This document shows positions 20,261 to 29,619 of a stretch of DNA of 64,000 bases, one piece after another. Each line of letters opens with the position of its first letter. Position 1 is the stretch's first letter. Source of the DNA: Halomonas sp. (lineage in GTDB: Bacteria > Pseudomonadota > Gammaproteobacteria > Pseudomonadales > Halomonadaceae); contig JAGYKP010000080.1 in NCBI GenBank assembly GCA_018401555.1, forward strand, positions 62,001 through 126,000. The letters are read 5' to 3'. Under the pieces are notes generated by a model. That model was not told where the DNA came from. It saw only the letters and a list, made by a program, of their open reading frames with translations, and searched no databases. A program made the position numbers and the translations under genes.

Positions 20261-20809
20261 TCAGGGGCGAAAATCGCGCCAGGAGCCGCCCTTGCGGCGG
20301 CTGCGATGGCCACCGAAGCTGCCGCTGGTGACCAGCCCGCGGCGCGCATGGGCGTGGGTCAGGGCGATGGCCAGGGCATCGGCGGCATCGGCCTGAGGAG
20401 TCGCCGAGAGCCCGAGGATCGCGGTCACCATGTGCTGCACCTGGAGCTTGTCGGCGCGCCCCGAGCCGGTCACCGCCTGCTTGATCTGGCGCGGGCCGTA
20501 CTCGCTCACCGGCAACCCGTGGTTGGCGGCGCAGACGATGGCGGTGCCGCGTGCCTGGCCCAGCTTGAGGGCCGAGTCGGCATTCTTCGACATCACCACC
20601 TGCTCGATGGCGAACTCCGCCGGGCGGTGCACGGCGATAAGCTCACTGATGCCGGCATAGACCTGGGCAAGCTTCTGGGCCAGGTCGTCGGCGCGGATGC
20701 GGACGCAGCCGCTGGCCACGTAGCGCGGCGTGGCCGTGGTCACGTCCAGCACGCCATAGCCGGTGATCCGCGAGCCGGGATCGATACCCAGGATCAGCAT
20801 GTCGGCCAT
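20261..20809 (-). CDS. ruvC: Crossover junction endodeoxyribonuclease RuvC
   Basis: RuvC resolves Holliday junctions. The 182-residue protein has the catalytic acidic residues in [18 protein letters not shown] (D7 region after MADM), EFAIEQVVM (glutamate) and the C-terminal [14 protein letters not shown] pair. The Q-A-R-G segment [14 protein letters not shown] and [21 protein letters not shown] match the family. The gene begins one base after the yebC stop. The C-terminal tail is basic and glycine-rich. Confidence 0.97.
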   Translation of the reverse strand: MADMLILGIDPGSRITGYGVLDVTTATPRYVASGCVRIRADDLAQKLAQVYAGISELIAVHRPAEFAIEQVVMSKNADSALKLGQARGTAIVCAANHGLPVSEYGPRQIKQAVTGSGRADKLQVQHMVTAILGLSATPQADAADALAIALTHAHARRGLVTSGSFGGHRSRRKGGSWRDFRP

Positions 20810-21559
20810 TCACTCGATAGCGTCGAGAACGGCATCGTCGAACTCCGCGTTGGTGGTGACATTCTGGACGTCATCCAGATCCTCGAGCATGTCGATCAGG
20901 CGGATCACCTTGCGGGCAAGCTCCTCGTCCTCGATCGGTGTGGTGGTCTCGGGGAACAGGCCCAGTTCGCTGCGCTCGGGCTCGATGTTCGCCGCGATCA
21001 GCGCCTCCTTGACCGCGTGGTAGGCGTCGGGGGCAGTGACCACCTCCAGGGTGTCGTCATCGAGGGTCACGATATCCTCGGGCTCGGCCTCCAGGGTGGC
21101 CTCGATCACCGCCTCCTCCGAGATCCCCGCAGGCAGCGCCAGGCGGCCCTGCTTGTGGAACATGAAGGCCACCGAGCCGCTGGTGCCGAGGTTGCCGCCG
21201 CACTTGTTGAAGGCGTGTCGCACCTCGGAGACGGTGCGGTTGCGGTTGTCGGTGAGGCACTCGACCATCACCGCCACCCCTTCCGGGCCGTAGCCCTCGT
21301 AGATGCACTCCTCCATGGCGTCGTCGTCGGCATTGCCGGCGCCGCGATCGATGGCGCGCTGCACGGTGTCCTTGGGCATGTTCTGGCCCAGCGCCTTGTC
21401 CACGGCGGTGCGCAGGCGCGGGTTGTCCGCGGTATCCGGGCCACCCTGGCGCGCGGCCACGGTGAGCTCACGGATCAGCTTGTTGAAGATCTTGCCGCGC
21501 TTGGCGTCCTGGGCCGCCTTGCGGTGCTTGATATTGGACCATTTGCTATGGCCGGCCAT
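20810..21559 (-). CDS. yebC: YebC/PmpR-family protein
   Basis: This is the YebC family, associated with transcriptional regulation and, more recently, translation of proline-rich stretches. The ATG at 21559, preceded by GGAGG, gives the invariant start [20 protein letters not shown]. Other family segments are [40 protein letters not shown] and the aspartate-rich C-terminal region. The protein is 249 residues and intact. It sits between aspS and ruvC as in Pseudomonas. Confidence 0.96.
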   Translation of the reverse strand: MAGHSKWSNIKHRKAAQDAKRGKIFNKLIRELTVAARQGGPDTADNPRLRTAVDKALGQNMPKDTVQRAIDRGAGNADDDAMEECIYEGYGPEGVAVMVECLTDNRNRTVSEVRHAFNKCGGNLGTSGSVAFMFHKQGRLALPAGISEEAVIEATLEAEPEDIVTLDDDTLEVVTAPDAYHAVKEALIAANIEPERSELGLFPETTTPIEDEELARKVIRLIDMLEDLDDVQNVTTNAEFDDAVLDAIE

Positions 21560-21617
21560 GCTACCTCCGTTTATCCGTAAACGCTGGCAGGTGTGGCTTC
21601 CACCATGGCGAGGGTCG

Positions 21618-21727
21618 CCGGGGGCAAGCCGAAGAGGAGGTCCTACGCCAGGGATGGCGTCGGTAGCGCCCAGGGATGGGTTCACAGCGCCTCCTCGTCG
21701 GTCCGGCGCCCCGGGGCTTGCCCCCGG
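21618..21727 (+). repeat. Dispersed structured palindromic repeat, copy A
   Basis: This is a 110-base palindromic unit between aspS and yebC. The outer arms are CCGGGGGCAAGCC (21618-21630) and GGCTTGCCCCCGG (21715-21727), which match perfectly. Inside are GAGGAGG (21634-21640) against CCTCCTC (21690-21696). The innermost hairpin is ACGCCA-GGGA-TGGCGT (21645-21660). A 59-base core matches copy C (38781-38884, other strand) at 56 positions. Two of the three differences are one compensating pair in the inner stem. Confidence 0.85.
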
Positions 21728-21780
21728 ATCAGCCCCGGGGACGCCACAACACCTGCGCTTCAGTGCAAACAGGATACAAC

Positions 21781-21802
21781 ACCGGCGCCCTGGGGCGCCG
21801 GT
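21781..21802 (-). terminator. Terminator downstream of aspS
   Basis: A perfect nine-base-pair stem (ACCGGCGCC and GGCGCCGGT around a four-base loop) lies 26 bases after the aspS stop. The following minus-strand sequence is only moderately T-rich, so termination could be partial. Confidence 0.55.
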
Positions 21803-21827
21803 GAGATGCATCGGGTCGGGGGCGACG

Positions 21828-23609
21828 TCACTCGCCGGCGGACTCGGCCCTGGCCTTCTGGCGCAGGCGGATATTCAGCTCCTTGAGCTGGTCGCCGCTG
21901 ACCTCTCCCGGCGCGTCGGTCATCAGGCAGGCCGCGCTCTGGGTCTTCGGGAAGGCGATCACCTCACGGATGGTACGCCCGCCGGTCATCAGCATCACCA
22001 GGCGGTCGAGGCCGAAGGCCAGGCCACCGTGGGGCGGTGCGCCGTACTGCAGGGCGTCGAGCAGGAAGCCGAACTTCTCGCGGGCCTCCTCCTCGCCGAT
22101 GCCGAGGATCTCGAACACGCGGCGCTGCATCGCCTGGTCATGGATACGAATGGAACCACCGCCCAGCTCGGTGCCGTTGAGCACCATGTCGTAGGCACGC
22201 GAGAGCGCCTCGGCAGGGTTCTCCTTGAGCTCCTCGGGGCTGCACGCCGGCGAGGTGAAGGGGTGGTGCAGCGGGCTCAGGCGTCCGTCGTCATCGGCCT
22301 CGAACATCGGGAAGTCCACCACCCACAGCGGCGCCCACTCCCGGGTGTAGAGGTCGAGGTCCTCGCCCAGCTTGATGCGCAGCGCACCGATCGCCTCGTT
22401 GACGATGCGGGCCTTGTCGGCGCCGAAGAAGATGATGTCGCCATCCTCGGCGCCCACTCGCTCGAGGAGCTCCTCGACCACGTTCTCCATGAACTTGACG
22501 ATGGGCGACTGCAGACCCTCCAGTCCCTTGGCGCGTTCGTTGACCTTGATCCAGGCCAGGCCCTTGGCACCGTAGATGCCGACGAACTTGGTGTACTCGT
22601 CGATCTCCTTGCGCGAGAGCCTGGCGCCGCCCGGTACACGCAGGGCAGCCACGCGGCCGTCGTCGGCGCTGGCCGGCCCGGAGAAGACCTTGAAGTCGAC
22701 TTGCTTCATCAGGTCATCGACGTCGGTGAGCTCCAGCGGAATGCGCAGGTCGGGCTTGTCGGAGCCGAAGCGGTTCATCGCCTCGTGCCAGCTCATGCGC
22801 GGGAACTCGGGCAGCTCGACACTCAGCACTTCCTGGAACAGCTGGCGGATCATCGCCTCGGTGATGCCCATGATGTCCTCTTCTTCCACGAAGGAAGCCT
22901 CGAGGTCGATCTGGGTGAACTCCGGCTGACGGTCGGCACGCAGGTCCTCGTCGCGGAAGCACTTGGCGATCTGGTAGTAGCGATCGAAGCCGGCCACCAT
23001 CAGCAGCTGCTTGAACAGCTGCGGCGACTGGGGCAGCGCGAAGAAGCTGCCCGCGTGGGTACGGCTGGGCACCAGGTAGTCGCGGGCACCCTCGGGGGTG
23101 GCACGGGTCAGGATCGGCGTCTCGATATCGAGGAAGCCCTGGCCCTCGAGGAAGGCGCGCACGCTGTGGGAGATGCGCGAGCGCAGGCGCAGCTTGTCGA
23201 TCATCTCCGGGCGGCGCAGGTCGATGTAGCGGTGCTTGAGACGCACTTCCTCACCCACCTTGCCGTGCTCGTCGAGCTGGAACGGCGGGGTGGCGGCGGT
23301 GTTGAGTACCTCGACGTCCTTGGCCAGCACCTCGATCATGCCGGTGGGCATGTTGGGGTTCTGGGTACCCTCGGGGCGCAGCCGGACGCGGCCCTGGATG
23401 CGCAGCACATACTCGCTGCGGGCACGGTCGGCGTTGGCGAAGGCCTCGGCGGTGTCGGGGTCGACCACGACCTGGGCGATGCCATCACGATCGCGCATGT
23501 CGAGGAAGATCACGCCCCCGTGGTCACGGCGGCGGTGTACCCAGCCGCACAGGGTGACCGTCTGGTCCACCAGGGTCTCGTTGAGCTGGCCGCAATAATG
23601 GCTGCGCAT
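21828..23609 (-). CDS. aspS: Aspartyl-tRNA synthetase
   Basis: AspRS charges tRNA-Asp. The 593-residue protein begins [20 protein letters not shown], the anticodon-binding OB fold with [20 protein letters not shown]. Class II motif 1 lies near [20 protein letters not shown], motif 2 is [20 protein letters not shown], and motif 3 is [17 protein letters not shown] insertion domain is present in the middle. The gene is intact. The frame happens to stay open upstream into the small zinc-ribbon gene, but the true start at 23609 is fixed by the family N-terminus. Confidence 0.97.
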   Translation of the reverse strand: MRSHYCGQLNETLVDQTVTLCGWVHRRRDHGGVIFLDMRDRDGIAQVVVDPDTAEAFANADRARSEYVLRIQGRVRLRPEGTQNPNMPTGMIEVLAKDVEVLNTAATPPFQLDEHGKVGEEVRLKHRYIDLRRPEMIDKLRLRSRISHSVRAFLEGQGFLDIETPILTRATPEGARDYLVPSRTHAGSFFALPQSPQLFKQLLMVAGFDRYYQIAKCFRDEDLRADRQPEFTQIDLEASFVEEEDIMGITEAMIRQLFQEVLSVELPEFPRMSWHEAMNRFGSDKPDLRIPLELTDVDDLMKQVDFKVFSGPASADDGRVAALRVPGGARLSRKEIDEYTKFVGIYGAKGLAWIKVNERAKGLEGLQSPIVKFMENVVEELLERVGAEDGDIIFFGADKARIVNEAIGALRIKLGEDLDLYTREWAPLWVVDFPMFEADDDGRLSPLHHPFTSPACSPEELKENPAEALSRAYDMVLNGTELGGGSIRIHDQAMQRRVFEILGIGEEEAREKFGFLLDALQYGAPPHGGLAFGLDRLVMLMTGGRTIREVIAFPKTQSAACLMTDAPGEVSGDQLKELNIRLRQKARAESAGE

Positions 23610-23670
23610 GTCGTGTCCTGTTCTGTTGCGTGGTGTAAGTCGAATAACGTGAATCGACGCAGGGCGGCCC

Positions 23671-23936
23671 TCAGGCCGCCGCTCCATCCTCTTTTGCTGG
23701 TCTTGGCGTCGAGGCTTGGCGCCACCGCCGTCACCGGCGAGGTTCTTCTTGCTGCCGGACTTGAAATCGGTCTCGTACCAGCCACCGCCAGCCAGCCGGA
23801 AACCGGCGGCAGAGACCAGGCGCGACAGCGCCGAGGCCGCGCAGGCGGGGCAGTCGGTCAGCGGCTCTGCGCTGAGCTTCTGAAGCTTTTCCAGACGGTG
23901 GCCGCAGGCCTTGCACTCGTATTCGTAGATGGGCAT
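23671..23936 (-). CDS. FmdB-family zinc-ribbon regulatory protein (frameshifted end)
   Basis: This small protein begins [20 protein letters not shown]. Its zinc ribbon has two cysteine pairs (CKAC and CPAC), followed by [19 protein letters not shown], the FmdB-family hallmark. Its place just upstream of aspS is usual in gammaproteobacteria. As written the frame runs on into aspS. A one-base correction near 23712 gives a lysine/alanine-rich tail ending at 23671 and a protein of about 88 residues. Function is not established. Confidence 0.8.
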
Positions 23937-24026
23937 GGTTTGATCACTCCCAATCGTCATCACCCAGTATCAGGACGCGGTCGGGCCAGGCCCGACTCAG
24001 GCGAATATGCGGCCGGCCCTGGCAAC

Positions 24027-24055
24027 TTCCAAGCCTGCCAAAGCCGGCTATTATA
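24027..24055. promoter_or_regulatory. Overlapping divergent promoters between fmdB-aspS and the hydroxyacid dehydrogenase
   Basis: On the plus strand TTCCAA (24027) and TATTAT (24049) are 16 bases apart, 56 bases before the 24110 start. On the minus strand a perfect TATAAT occupies 24055-24050, with TTGCCC near 24081 at a longer 19-base spacing. The minus-strand element would drive fmdB-aspS. Confidence 0.45.
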
Positions 24056-24109
24056 GCGCGCCTGACACCAGTGCGGGCAAGGCGCACCTCACACAGCAAG
24101 GATCCCTCG

Positions 24110-25048
24110 ATGAAAGCCGTGATTCTCGATGCCGCAAGCCTCGGCCCCGATGTCGACCTGGCGCCTCTGCGTGACCAGGTCGATGACCTGGTCATCCACG
24201 CCAGAAGCACCACCCATGAGGCCCGGGAGCGCCTCGCCGACGCCGAGGTGGCGATCGTCAACAAGGTGGTGCTGGACGCCGAGACCCTGGACGCCCTGCC
24301 CTCCCTGAGGCTGATCTGCGTGCTGGCCACGGGAACCAACAACATCGACATGGCCGCGGCGCGGCGCCTGGGTATCACGGTCCGCAACGTGACCGGCTAC
24401 GGCACCGCCAGCGTTGCCCAGCATACCCTGATGCTGTTGCTGACCCTGGCCAATCGCCTGCCGCTCTATGGGCGCGACGTGGCGACAGGCCGCTGGAACG
24501 AGAGCCCCTTCTTCTGCCTGATGGATCATCGCACCTTGCAGCTCGAGGGCAAGCACCTGGCGATCGTCGGCCAGGGGGAGCTGGGGAGCCGTGTGGCACA
24601 GCTGGCCGAAGCGTTCGGCATGCGCGTGACCTTCACCGCCCGCCCCGGTAACGAGGCCCATGACGAGCGCCCTGGCCTGGCCGAGCTGGCCGCGGAGGTG
24701 GATGCGATCAGCCTGCACTGCCCGCTCAACGAGGACACTCACCACCTGGTGGGCGCCGATCTGCTGGCCCGGCTACGCCCCGGCGCCCTGCTGGTCAACT
24801 GCGCCCGGGGTGGCATCATCGACGAAGCGGCGGCCCTCACCGCCCTGCGCGATGGGCGCCTGGGTGGGCTCGGCGTGGACGTGCTGCCCGAGGAGCCGCC
24901 CCGGGATGGCCACCCGCTGATCGATGCCCTGAATGAACCGCTCAACCTGATCGTTACGCCCCACAATGCCTGGATCACGCCCGAGGCGCGTCAGAACGTG
25001 GTGGCGCTGACGGCCGACAACCTCCGCGACTGGTCACGGGGGCGGTGA
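24110..25048 (+). CDS. D-2-hydroxyacid dehydrogenase, probable glycerate/hydroxypyruvate dehydrogenase
   Basis: This is an NAD-dependent D-2-hydroxyacid dehydrogenase of 312 residues. The ATG at 24110 follows AAGGA. The family pattern GYGTASVAQHTLMLLLTLAN precedes the Rossmann motif VGQGELGSRVAQLAEAFG. The catalytic arginine is in NCARGGIIDE, the glutamate in DVLPEEPP and the histidine in TPHNAWIT. The first part (LATGTNNIDMAAARRLGI) resembles glycerate dehydrogenase (HprA) most, so hydroxypyruvate or glyoxylate is the likely substrate. The ribokinase gene starts three bases after the stop. Confidence 0.87.
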   Translation: MKAVILDAASLGPDVDLAPLRDQVDDLVIHARSTTHEARERLADAEVAIVNKVVLDAETLDALPSLRLICVLATGTNNIDMAAARRLGITVRNVTGYGTASVAQHTLMLLLTLANRLPLYGRDVATGRWNESPFFCLMDHRTLQLEGKHLAIVGQGELGSRVAQLAEAFGMRVTFTARPGNEAHDERPGLAELAAEVDAISLHCPLNEDTHHLVGADLLARLRPGALLVNCARGGIIDEAAALTALRDGRLGGLGVDVLPEEPPRDGHPLIDALNEPLNLIVTPHNAWITPEARQNVVALTADNLRDWSRGR

Positions 25049-25050
25049 CG

Positions 25051-26012
25051 ATGCACGGAGTCGAGAGCCGGCACTTCTACTGCCACAACTACGGTTCCAT
25101 CAACCTCGACCACTTCTATCGGGTACCCCACCTGGTGGCGCCGGGGAGACACTGGCCAGCCGCGACTACCGCGTGGGCCTGGGCGGCAAGGGCGCCAACC
25201 AGTCGCTGGCCATGGCTCGGGCCGGCGGCCGCCTCAGCCACTGGGGGCGCGTGGGGAGGCAGGACGCCTGGGCCCGCGACACCCTGGCCCGGGCCGGCGT
25301 CGAGGTCGGCCAGGTCAGGCTGGTCGATGAGCCCAGCGGGCACGCCATCATCCAGGTGGACGACGCCGGCGAGAACGCCATCATCCTGTTCCCTGGCGCC
25401 AATCACGGCAGCTCGCGAGAGCAGCTGGCCGAGCTCGTCGATGCGGCCACCCCGGGTGACTGGCTGCTGCTGCAGAACGAGCGTAGCGGCCTGGAAGAAC
25501 TGGATCCCCTGGCCGTCGAGCGGGGCCTCAAGGTGGCCTTCAACCCGGCGCCGATGGATGACAGCGTGGTCCAGCTGCCGCTGTCGCTGTGTTCCGTGCT
25601 GTTCGTCAACCGCACCGAAGCCGCCCGACTGGCTGGCCTCGCCGTGCAGAGCAGCGCCGAGGCGCTGCTCGATGCCCTGGCTGCACAGCTGCCCGAGACC
25701 GAGGTGGTGCTGACCCTGGGCGGCGAAGGCGCCTGGCACCAGCACTGCGATGAACGCCGCCACCAGCCGGCGCTACCGGTCGTTGCGGTGGACACCACCG
25801 CCGCCGGCGATACCTTCATCGGCTACTATCTGGCCGCCCTGCAGGCGGGCATGCCCATCGCCGAGTGCCTGCGCCGCGCCGCCACTGCCGCGGCCCTCGG
25901 CGTGCAGCGCCCCGGAGCCGCGGAGAGCATTCCCACCCTCGATGAGGTGGAGCGGGCCCTGAAGCAAGGCACCGGGTCACCGGGTGCCCCCGTCAACCCT
26001 GAAGCCCCCTGA
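25051..26012 (+). CDS. Ribokinase-family sugar kinase (one-base frameshift)
   Basis: This is a PfkB-family kinase. The N-terminus HFYCHNYGSINLDHFYRVPHL is followed by GLGGKGANQSLAMARAGG, the sugar-binding loop. The C-terminal signature DTTAAGDTFIGYYLAALQAG contains the catalytic aspartate. The two parts are joined by adding one G to the GGGG run at 25143-25146, which restores PGETLASRDYRVGLGGKGAN. It is followed 15 bases later by a nucleoside hydrolase, so the pair probably converts nucleosides to base plus ribose-5-phosphate. Confidence 0.88.
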
Positions 26013-26026
26013 CAGCGGAGCGCGTC

Positions 26027-26971
26027 ATGACACATTCCATCATCTTCGATACCGACCCCGGCGTGGATGACGCCCAGGCCATCGCTATCGCCTTGCGCCA
26101 TCCCGAGATCGAGCTGCTGGGCATGACCACCACCTACGGCAACGTCGACGTGGAGGTGGCTACCCGCAATGCCCTGCTGCTCGCCCAGCTGGCCGGGCGC
26201 GACGATGTCCCGGTCGCCCAGGGTGCCGCCGCACCCGTGGTCAAGGCACGCCACGCGCCCCCCGCCCATATCCATGGCGCCAACGGCCTGGGTGATATCG
26301 CCCTGCCCGAGGTCGCCGGGCGGGCCGAGCCCCGCAGTGCGGCACAGTTCATCGTCGAGACGGTCAACGCCCGCCCCGGCGAGGTGACCCTGGTGGCAGT
26401 GGGTCCGGTGGGCAACCTGGCAGCGGCGCTGCAGCTCGACCCCGCGATCATCGACAAGGTGAAGCAGGTGGTGATCATGGGCGGGTCGGTCCGCGAGGGC
26501 GGCAATGTCACGCCCGTGGCCGAGGCCAACATGTTCAACGACCCGGATGCCGCGGCCAGGGTACTGACCGCCGGCTGGCCGTTGACCCTGGTGGGGCTCG
26601 ACGTCACCCACCGCTGCGTGCTGACCCAGGCGCACATGGCGCGTATCGAGGCAGGCCAGGGAGAGCTCGGAAAGGTACTGGCCGGCAGCTACGCCTTCTA
26701 CCGGAACTTCTACCACGAGTTCCTGGGCATCGATGGCTGCTGCCCTCACGACAGCTGCGCCCTGGCCTGGCTGCTGCGCCCGGAGCTGTTCACCACGGCC
26801 CGCGGTCACCTCACCGTGGCCACCGAGGGCGATGCCGAGGGTCAGACGATCTTCGCCCCCGAGGGGCGCGGATTCATCGAGGCGCGCTGGTCGCGCACCC
26901 CGCTGGTGCAGGTCTGCCTGGGTGTCGACGGCGAGGCGGTCAGCGACTGGATCGCCGACGTGCTCGCCTGA
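26027..26971 (+). CDS. Inosine-uridine preferring nucleoside hydrolase
   Basis: This enzyme cleaves ribonucleosides to base and ribose. The 314-residue protein has the calcium-binding motif IIFDTDPGVDDAQAI at residues 5-19. VGPVGNLAAAL, VVIMGGSVREGGNVTPVAEANMF and the catalytic DGCCPHDSCALAW region follow. It is intact and partners the ribokinase immediately upstream. It ends only three bases from the convergent acylphosphatase stop. Confidence 0.93.
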   Translation: MTHSIIFDTDPGVDDAQAIAIALRHPEIELLGMTTTYGNVDVEVATRNALLLAQLAGRDDVPVAQGAAAPVVKARHAPPAHIHGANGLGDIALPEVAGRAEPRSAAQFIVETVNARPGEVTLVAVGPVGNLAAALQLDPAIIDKVKQVVIMGGSVREGGNVTPVAEANMFNDPDAAARVLTAGWPLTLVGLDVTHRCVLTQAHMARIEAGQGELGKVLAGSYAFYRNFYHEFLGIDGCCPHDSCALAWLLRPELFTTARGHLTVATEGDAEGQTIFAPEGRGFIEARWSRTPLVQVCLGVDGEAVSDWIADVLA

Positions 26972-26974
26972 GGC

Positions 26975-27247
26975 TCAGCCGGTACGGAAGTCGTCCGGGG
27001 CGTGAGTCTCGAGGACCTCGAACTCCACGTGGGTGACCCGGGCGTTCTCCGGGCCCTTCCACAGCCATTCGCAGACCGACCTGACCGCCTCCTGATGGCC
27101 GCACAGCAACACCTCCACGCGGCCATCGGGCAGGTTGATGGCATGACCGGTCAGGCGATTCCTGAGGGCCTGCTCCTGGGTGGCTCGACGATACCAGACG
27201 CCCTGGACCTTGCCGGTCACCAGAGCCTTCACGCAGGTCATTTGCAT
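26975..27247 (-). CDS. acyP: Acylphosphatase
   Basis: This 90-residue acylphosphatase hydrolyses acyl phosphates. The catalytic arginine and phosphate loop are in GKVQGVWYRRATQEQA, and the catalytic asparagine is in GHAINLPDGRVEVLLCG. It is intact and complete, with no obvious operon partner. Confidence 0.95.
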   Translation of the reverse strand: MQMTCVKALVTGKVQGVWYRRATQEQALRNRLTGHAINLPDGRVEVLLCGHQEAVRSVCEWLWKGPENARVTHVEFEVLETHAPDDFRTG

Positions 27248-27344
27248 GGCGAACTCCTTGTCATGATGGCTGCTGCCTTTCTACCAGCCGCCCGCCCCGT
27301 TCGGCCAGCGTCGGGACTCACTGCCCGACTCCCGTGGCGAGAGG

Positions 27345-28361
27345 CTACCGGTAGTCTGTCGCGTCGTCGCCTGGGGGCGCCGATGCTTCCGGCTGCTCGA
27401 CAGCGGTGCTGGCCGGCGAATGGCGGATATCTTCAAGGAGCTCACGCCTGACCACCACGGCGGTGTTGCGCGGCACCAGGGGCTTGCCTCGCTCGGCAAG
27501 GTGGCAACGCGTGAAGGCCGCACCGAACAGCAAAATCAACGAGCTATAGTAGACCCAGAGGAGGATCATCACCACCGAGCCCGCCGCCCCGTAGGTGGAG
27601 GCGGTGGCGGTATGCGACAGGTAGACGGCGATCACCGAGCGGCCTATCGCGAACAGCAACGCGGTAACCACGGCTCCCACCACCACGTCTCGCCAGCTCA
27701 ATACCACGTCGGGCAGGACCTTGAAGATGGTCGCGAAGAGCGCGGCGATGACCGCCAGGGAGACCAGGAACTCGGCGGTGGTGGTCAGCAGTCCCACGTA
27801 GGGCACCAGCTCGTCGGCTGCCTGCAGGGTGGCGCGAAGCATCACGCCGAGCACCAGCGAGACCAGCAGGATGAAGCCGATGGAGAGCACCACGGTCAGC
27901 GACAGCAGGCGGTTCTTGATGAACACCAGGGCGCTGTTGGCACTGGGTCGCGCGGTCACTCCCCAGATGGTGTTGAGGGAGAACTGCATCTGGGCGAAGA
28001 CGGTTGTGGCACCCACGATCAATGCCCCGAAGCCCAGCAGGGTGGGCAGCAGTCCCGACTCCTCGATGCGTGACTGGGCCACGGCGGCCTCGATGGCGGC
28101 GGCGGCATCCTGGCCCATGGTGCCCTGCAACTGGGCGACGATCTGCCCATGGGCGGCCTCCTCCCCCAGCACCAGTCCGATCACGGTGACCGCGATGATC
28201 ACCGTGGGTGCCAGGGAGAACAGCGTGTAGAAGGCCAGCGAGCCGGCATAGCTGAAGGCGTTGCGCTCCAGCCACAGGCGGATGGCGCCGTGCATCACCT
28301 GCCACCAGAACATCACCTCGGCCTTGAGCCGGGCGGGCGATAGCTTCCTTGGATCGAACAT
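27345..28361 (-). CDS. YihY/virulence factor BrkB family inner-membrane protein
   Basis: The ATG at 28361, preceded by GGGGAG, starts a protein of about 338 residues with at least six membrane helices. It contains the family signature AFSYAGSLAFYTLFSLAPTVIIAV and the C-terminal GAAGSVVMILLWVYYSSLILLFGAAFTR. The family resembles predicted envelope transporters (once annotated RNase BN in error). Its precise role is not known, although some members are linked to envelope polymer biogenesis. A polar proline-rich tail ends the protein. Confidence 0.9.
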   Translation of the reverse strand: MFDPRKLSPARLKAEVMFWWQVMHGAIRLWLERNAFSYAGSLAFYTLFSLAPTVIIAVTVIGLVLGEEAAHGQIVAQLQGTMGQDAAAAIEAAVAQSRIEESGLLPTLLGFGALIVGATTVFAQMQFSLNTIWGVTARPSANSALVFIKNRLLSLTVVLSIGFILLVSLVLGVMLRATLQAADELVPYVGLLTTTAEFLVSLAVIAALFATIFKVLPDVVLSWRDVVVGAVVTALLFAIGRSVIAVYLSHTATASTYGAAGSVVMILLWVYYSSLILLFGAAFTRCHLAERGKPLVPRNTAVVVRRELLEDIRHSPASTAVEQPEASAPPGDDATDYR

Positions 28362-28511
28362 CAAACTCCCCGCTTCCCTGTGCCTGTCGAAGATCGTTTT
28401 GCCACAGCATACCCGAAGCCCACCTCGAGCGTCTTGCCGGGCCCGAGGACGCATTGCAAGCCACTGTGCGCACAAACATAATGGAGTGGACACTTCACAG
28501 CAGGCCCCTCC

Positions 28512-29607
28512 ATGAGCCCTTGCACGGACGCCACTTCCGAGAGTCCCGATTTCGACTGCCTGGTCTTCATCGGCCGCTTCCAGCCGCCCCACCTGGGCCA
28601 CCTCGCGGTGATCCATCAGGCTCTGAAGCGCGCGCGGCAGGTAATCGTGATGGTGGGTTCGGCCTGGCAGGCGCGCTCCCTGCGCAACCCCTGGCGCTTC
28701 GACGAGCGTCGCGCCATGCTGCGCAGCGCCTTCGATGCCGAGGAGAATGAACGCCTCGCCGTGGTACCGCTGCTCGATGCCCTCTACAACAACGATGTCT
28801 GGGTGCGTGACGTGCAGCGCAAGGTGCGTGATATCGCCAGCCCGCTCGGGGCACGACTGCCGCGCATCGGCCTGATCGGGGCCAGCCGCCGGCCAGTCCA
28901 GCTACTACCTGTCGCTGTTTCCCCAGTGGGAGTCGGTGAGCGTGCCGCTGGTGGAGGGCATCTCCGCCAGCCAGATCCGTGAGCGACTGTTCCGCTCCAC
29001 CTCCTCCGCCGGCGACTACCTGAGCACGGGCGCGTCCCACGACCTGCCTCCCGGGGTTGTCGATACCCTGCGTGGCTTCTGCGCCGGGGAGGGTTACCGC
29101 CAGCTGATCGAGGAGCAGGTGCTGCTCGACCAATACCGCAGCGCCTGGGCCCAGGCGCCCTACCCACCCATCTTCGTCACGGTCAATGCGGTGGTGGTGC
29201 AGTCCGGCCATGTACTGCTGGTGCGGCGCACCGCGGCGCCCGGCAAGGGGCTCTACGCCCTGCCGGGGGGCTTCATCAATCCCCATGAACGCCTGCTGGA
29301 CGCCTGCCTCCGGGAGCTGCGCGAGCGGGTGCGGTTGAAGGTCCCCGAACCGGTCCTCAAGGGCTCGCTGCGCGGGCAGCGCCTGTTCGATGAGCCCCAT
29401 CGCAGCTGGCGGGGGCGCACCCTGGCCGAGGCCTTCTACTTTGCGCTGCGCCCGGAGCAACAGCTGCCGCGCCTGAAGCCGGTCCAGGGCGGCGATCACG
29501 CACGCTGGGTGGCGCTGGCCGACCTCGACCCGGAGAGTCTGTTCGAGGACCACTTCTTCATCATCCAGGACTTCCTCGGCCTGCCCGCCGATTTCGGCGG
29601 GGCCTGA
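28512..29607 (+). CDS. nadM: Bifunctional NMN adenylyltransferase / Nudix hydrolase NadM (frameshifted)
   Basis: The N-terminal nucleotidyltransferase has FIGRFQPPHLGHLAVIHQAL, the (H/T)xGH signature. SASQIRERLFRS is the conserved ISxTxIR-type motif. A C-terminal Nudix domain begins near IFVTVNAVVVQSGHVLLVRR. The pair would make NAD from NMN and hydrolyse ADP-ribose-type molecules. A frameshift near 28893 splits the first domain; repair gives QSSYYLSLFPQW, typical of the family. The Nudix box reads GGFINPHERLLDACLRELRE and then RVRL, so the last metal-binding glutamate position is arginine. Confidence 0.88.
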
Positions 29608-29619
29608 CAAGCGGCGGGT

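Noticed and set aside
21828..23936. An apparent FmdB zinc-ribbon/aspartyl-tRNA synthetase fusion protein
   Set aside because: The join contains a low-quality tail. A one-base change near 23712 gives the small protein its own stop at 23671, and AspRS has a normal start at 23609.
21303..24056. A 917-codon open frame on the plus strand opposite aspS
   Set aside because: It is the complement-strand shadow of a GC-rich gene with no recognisable domain and no ribosome site. The same applies to the long frames opposite fumarase (32343-33911), uvrB (34367-36247), the AGCS symporter (53291-54865) and gcvP (56074-57822, 57542-58759).
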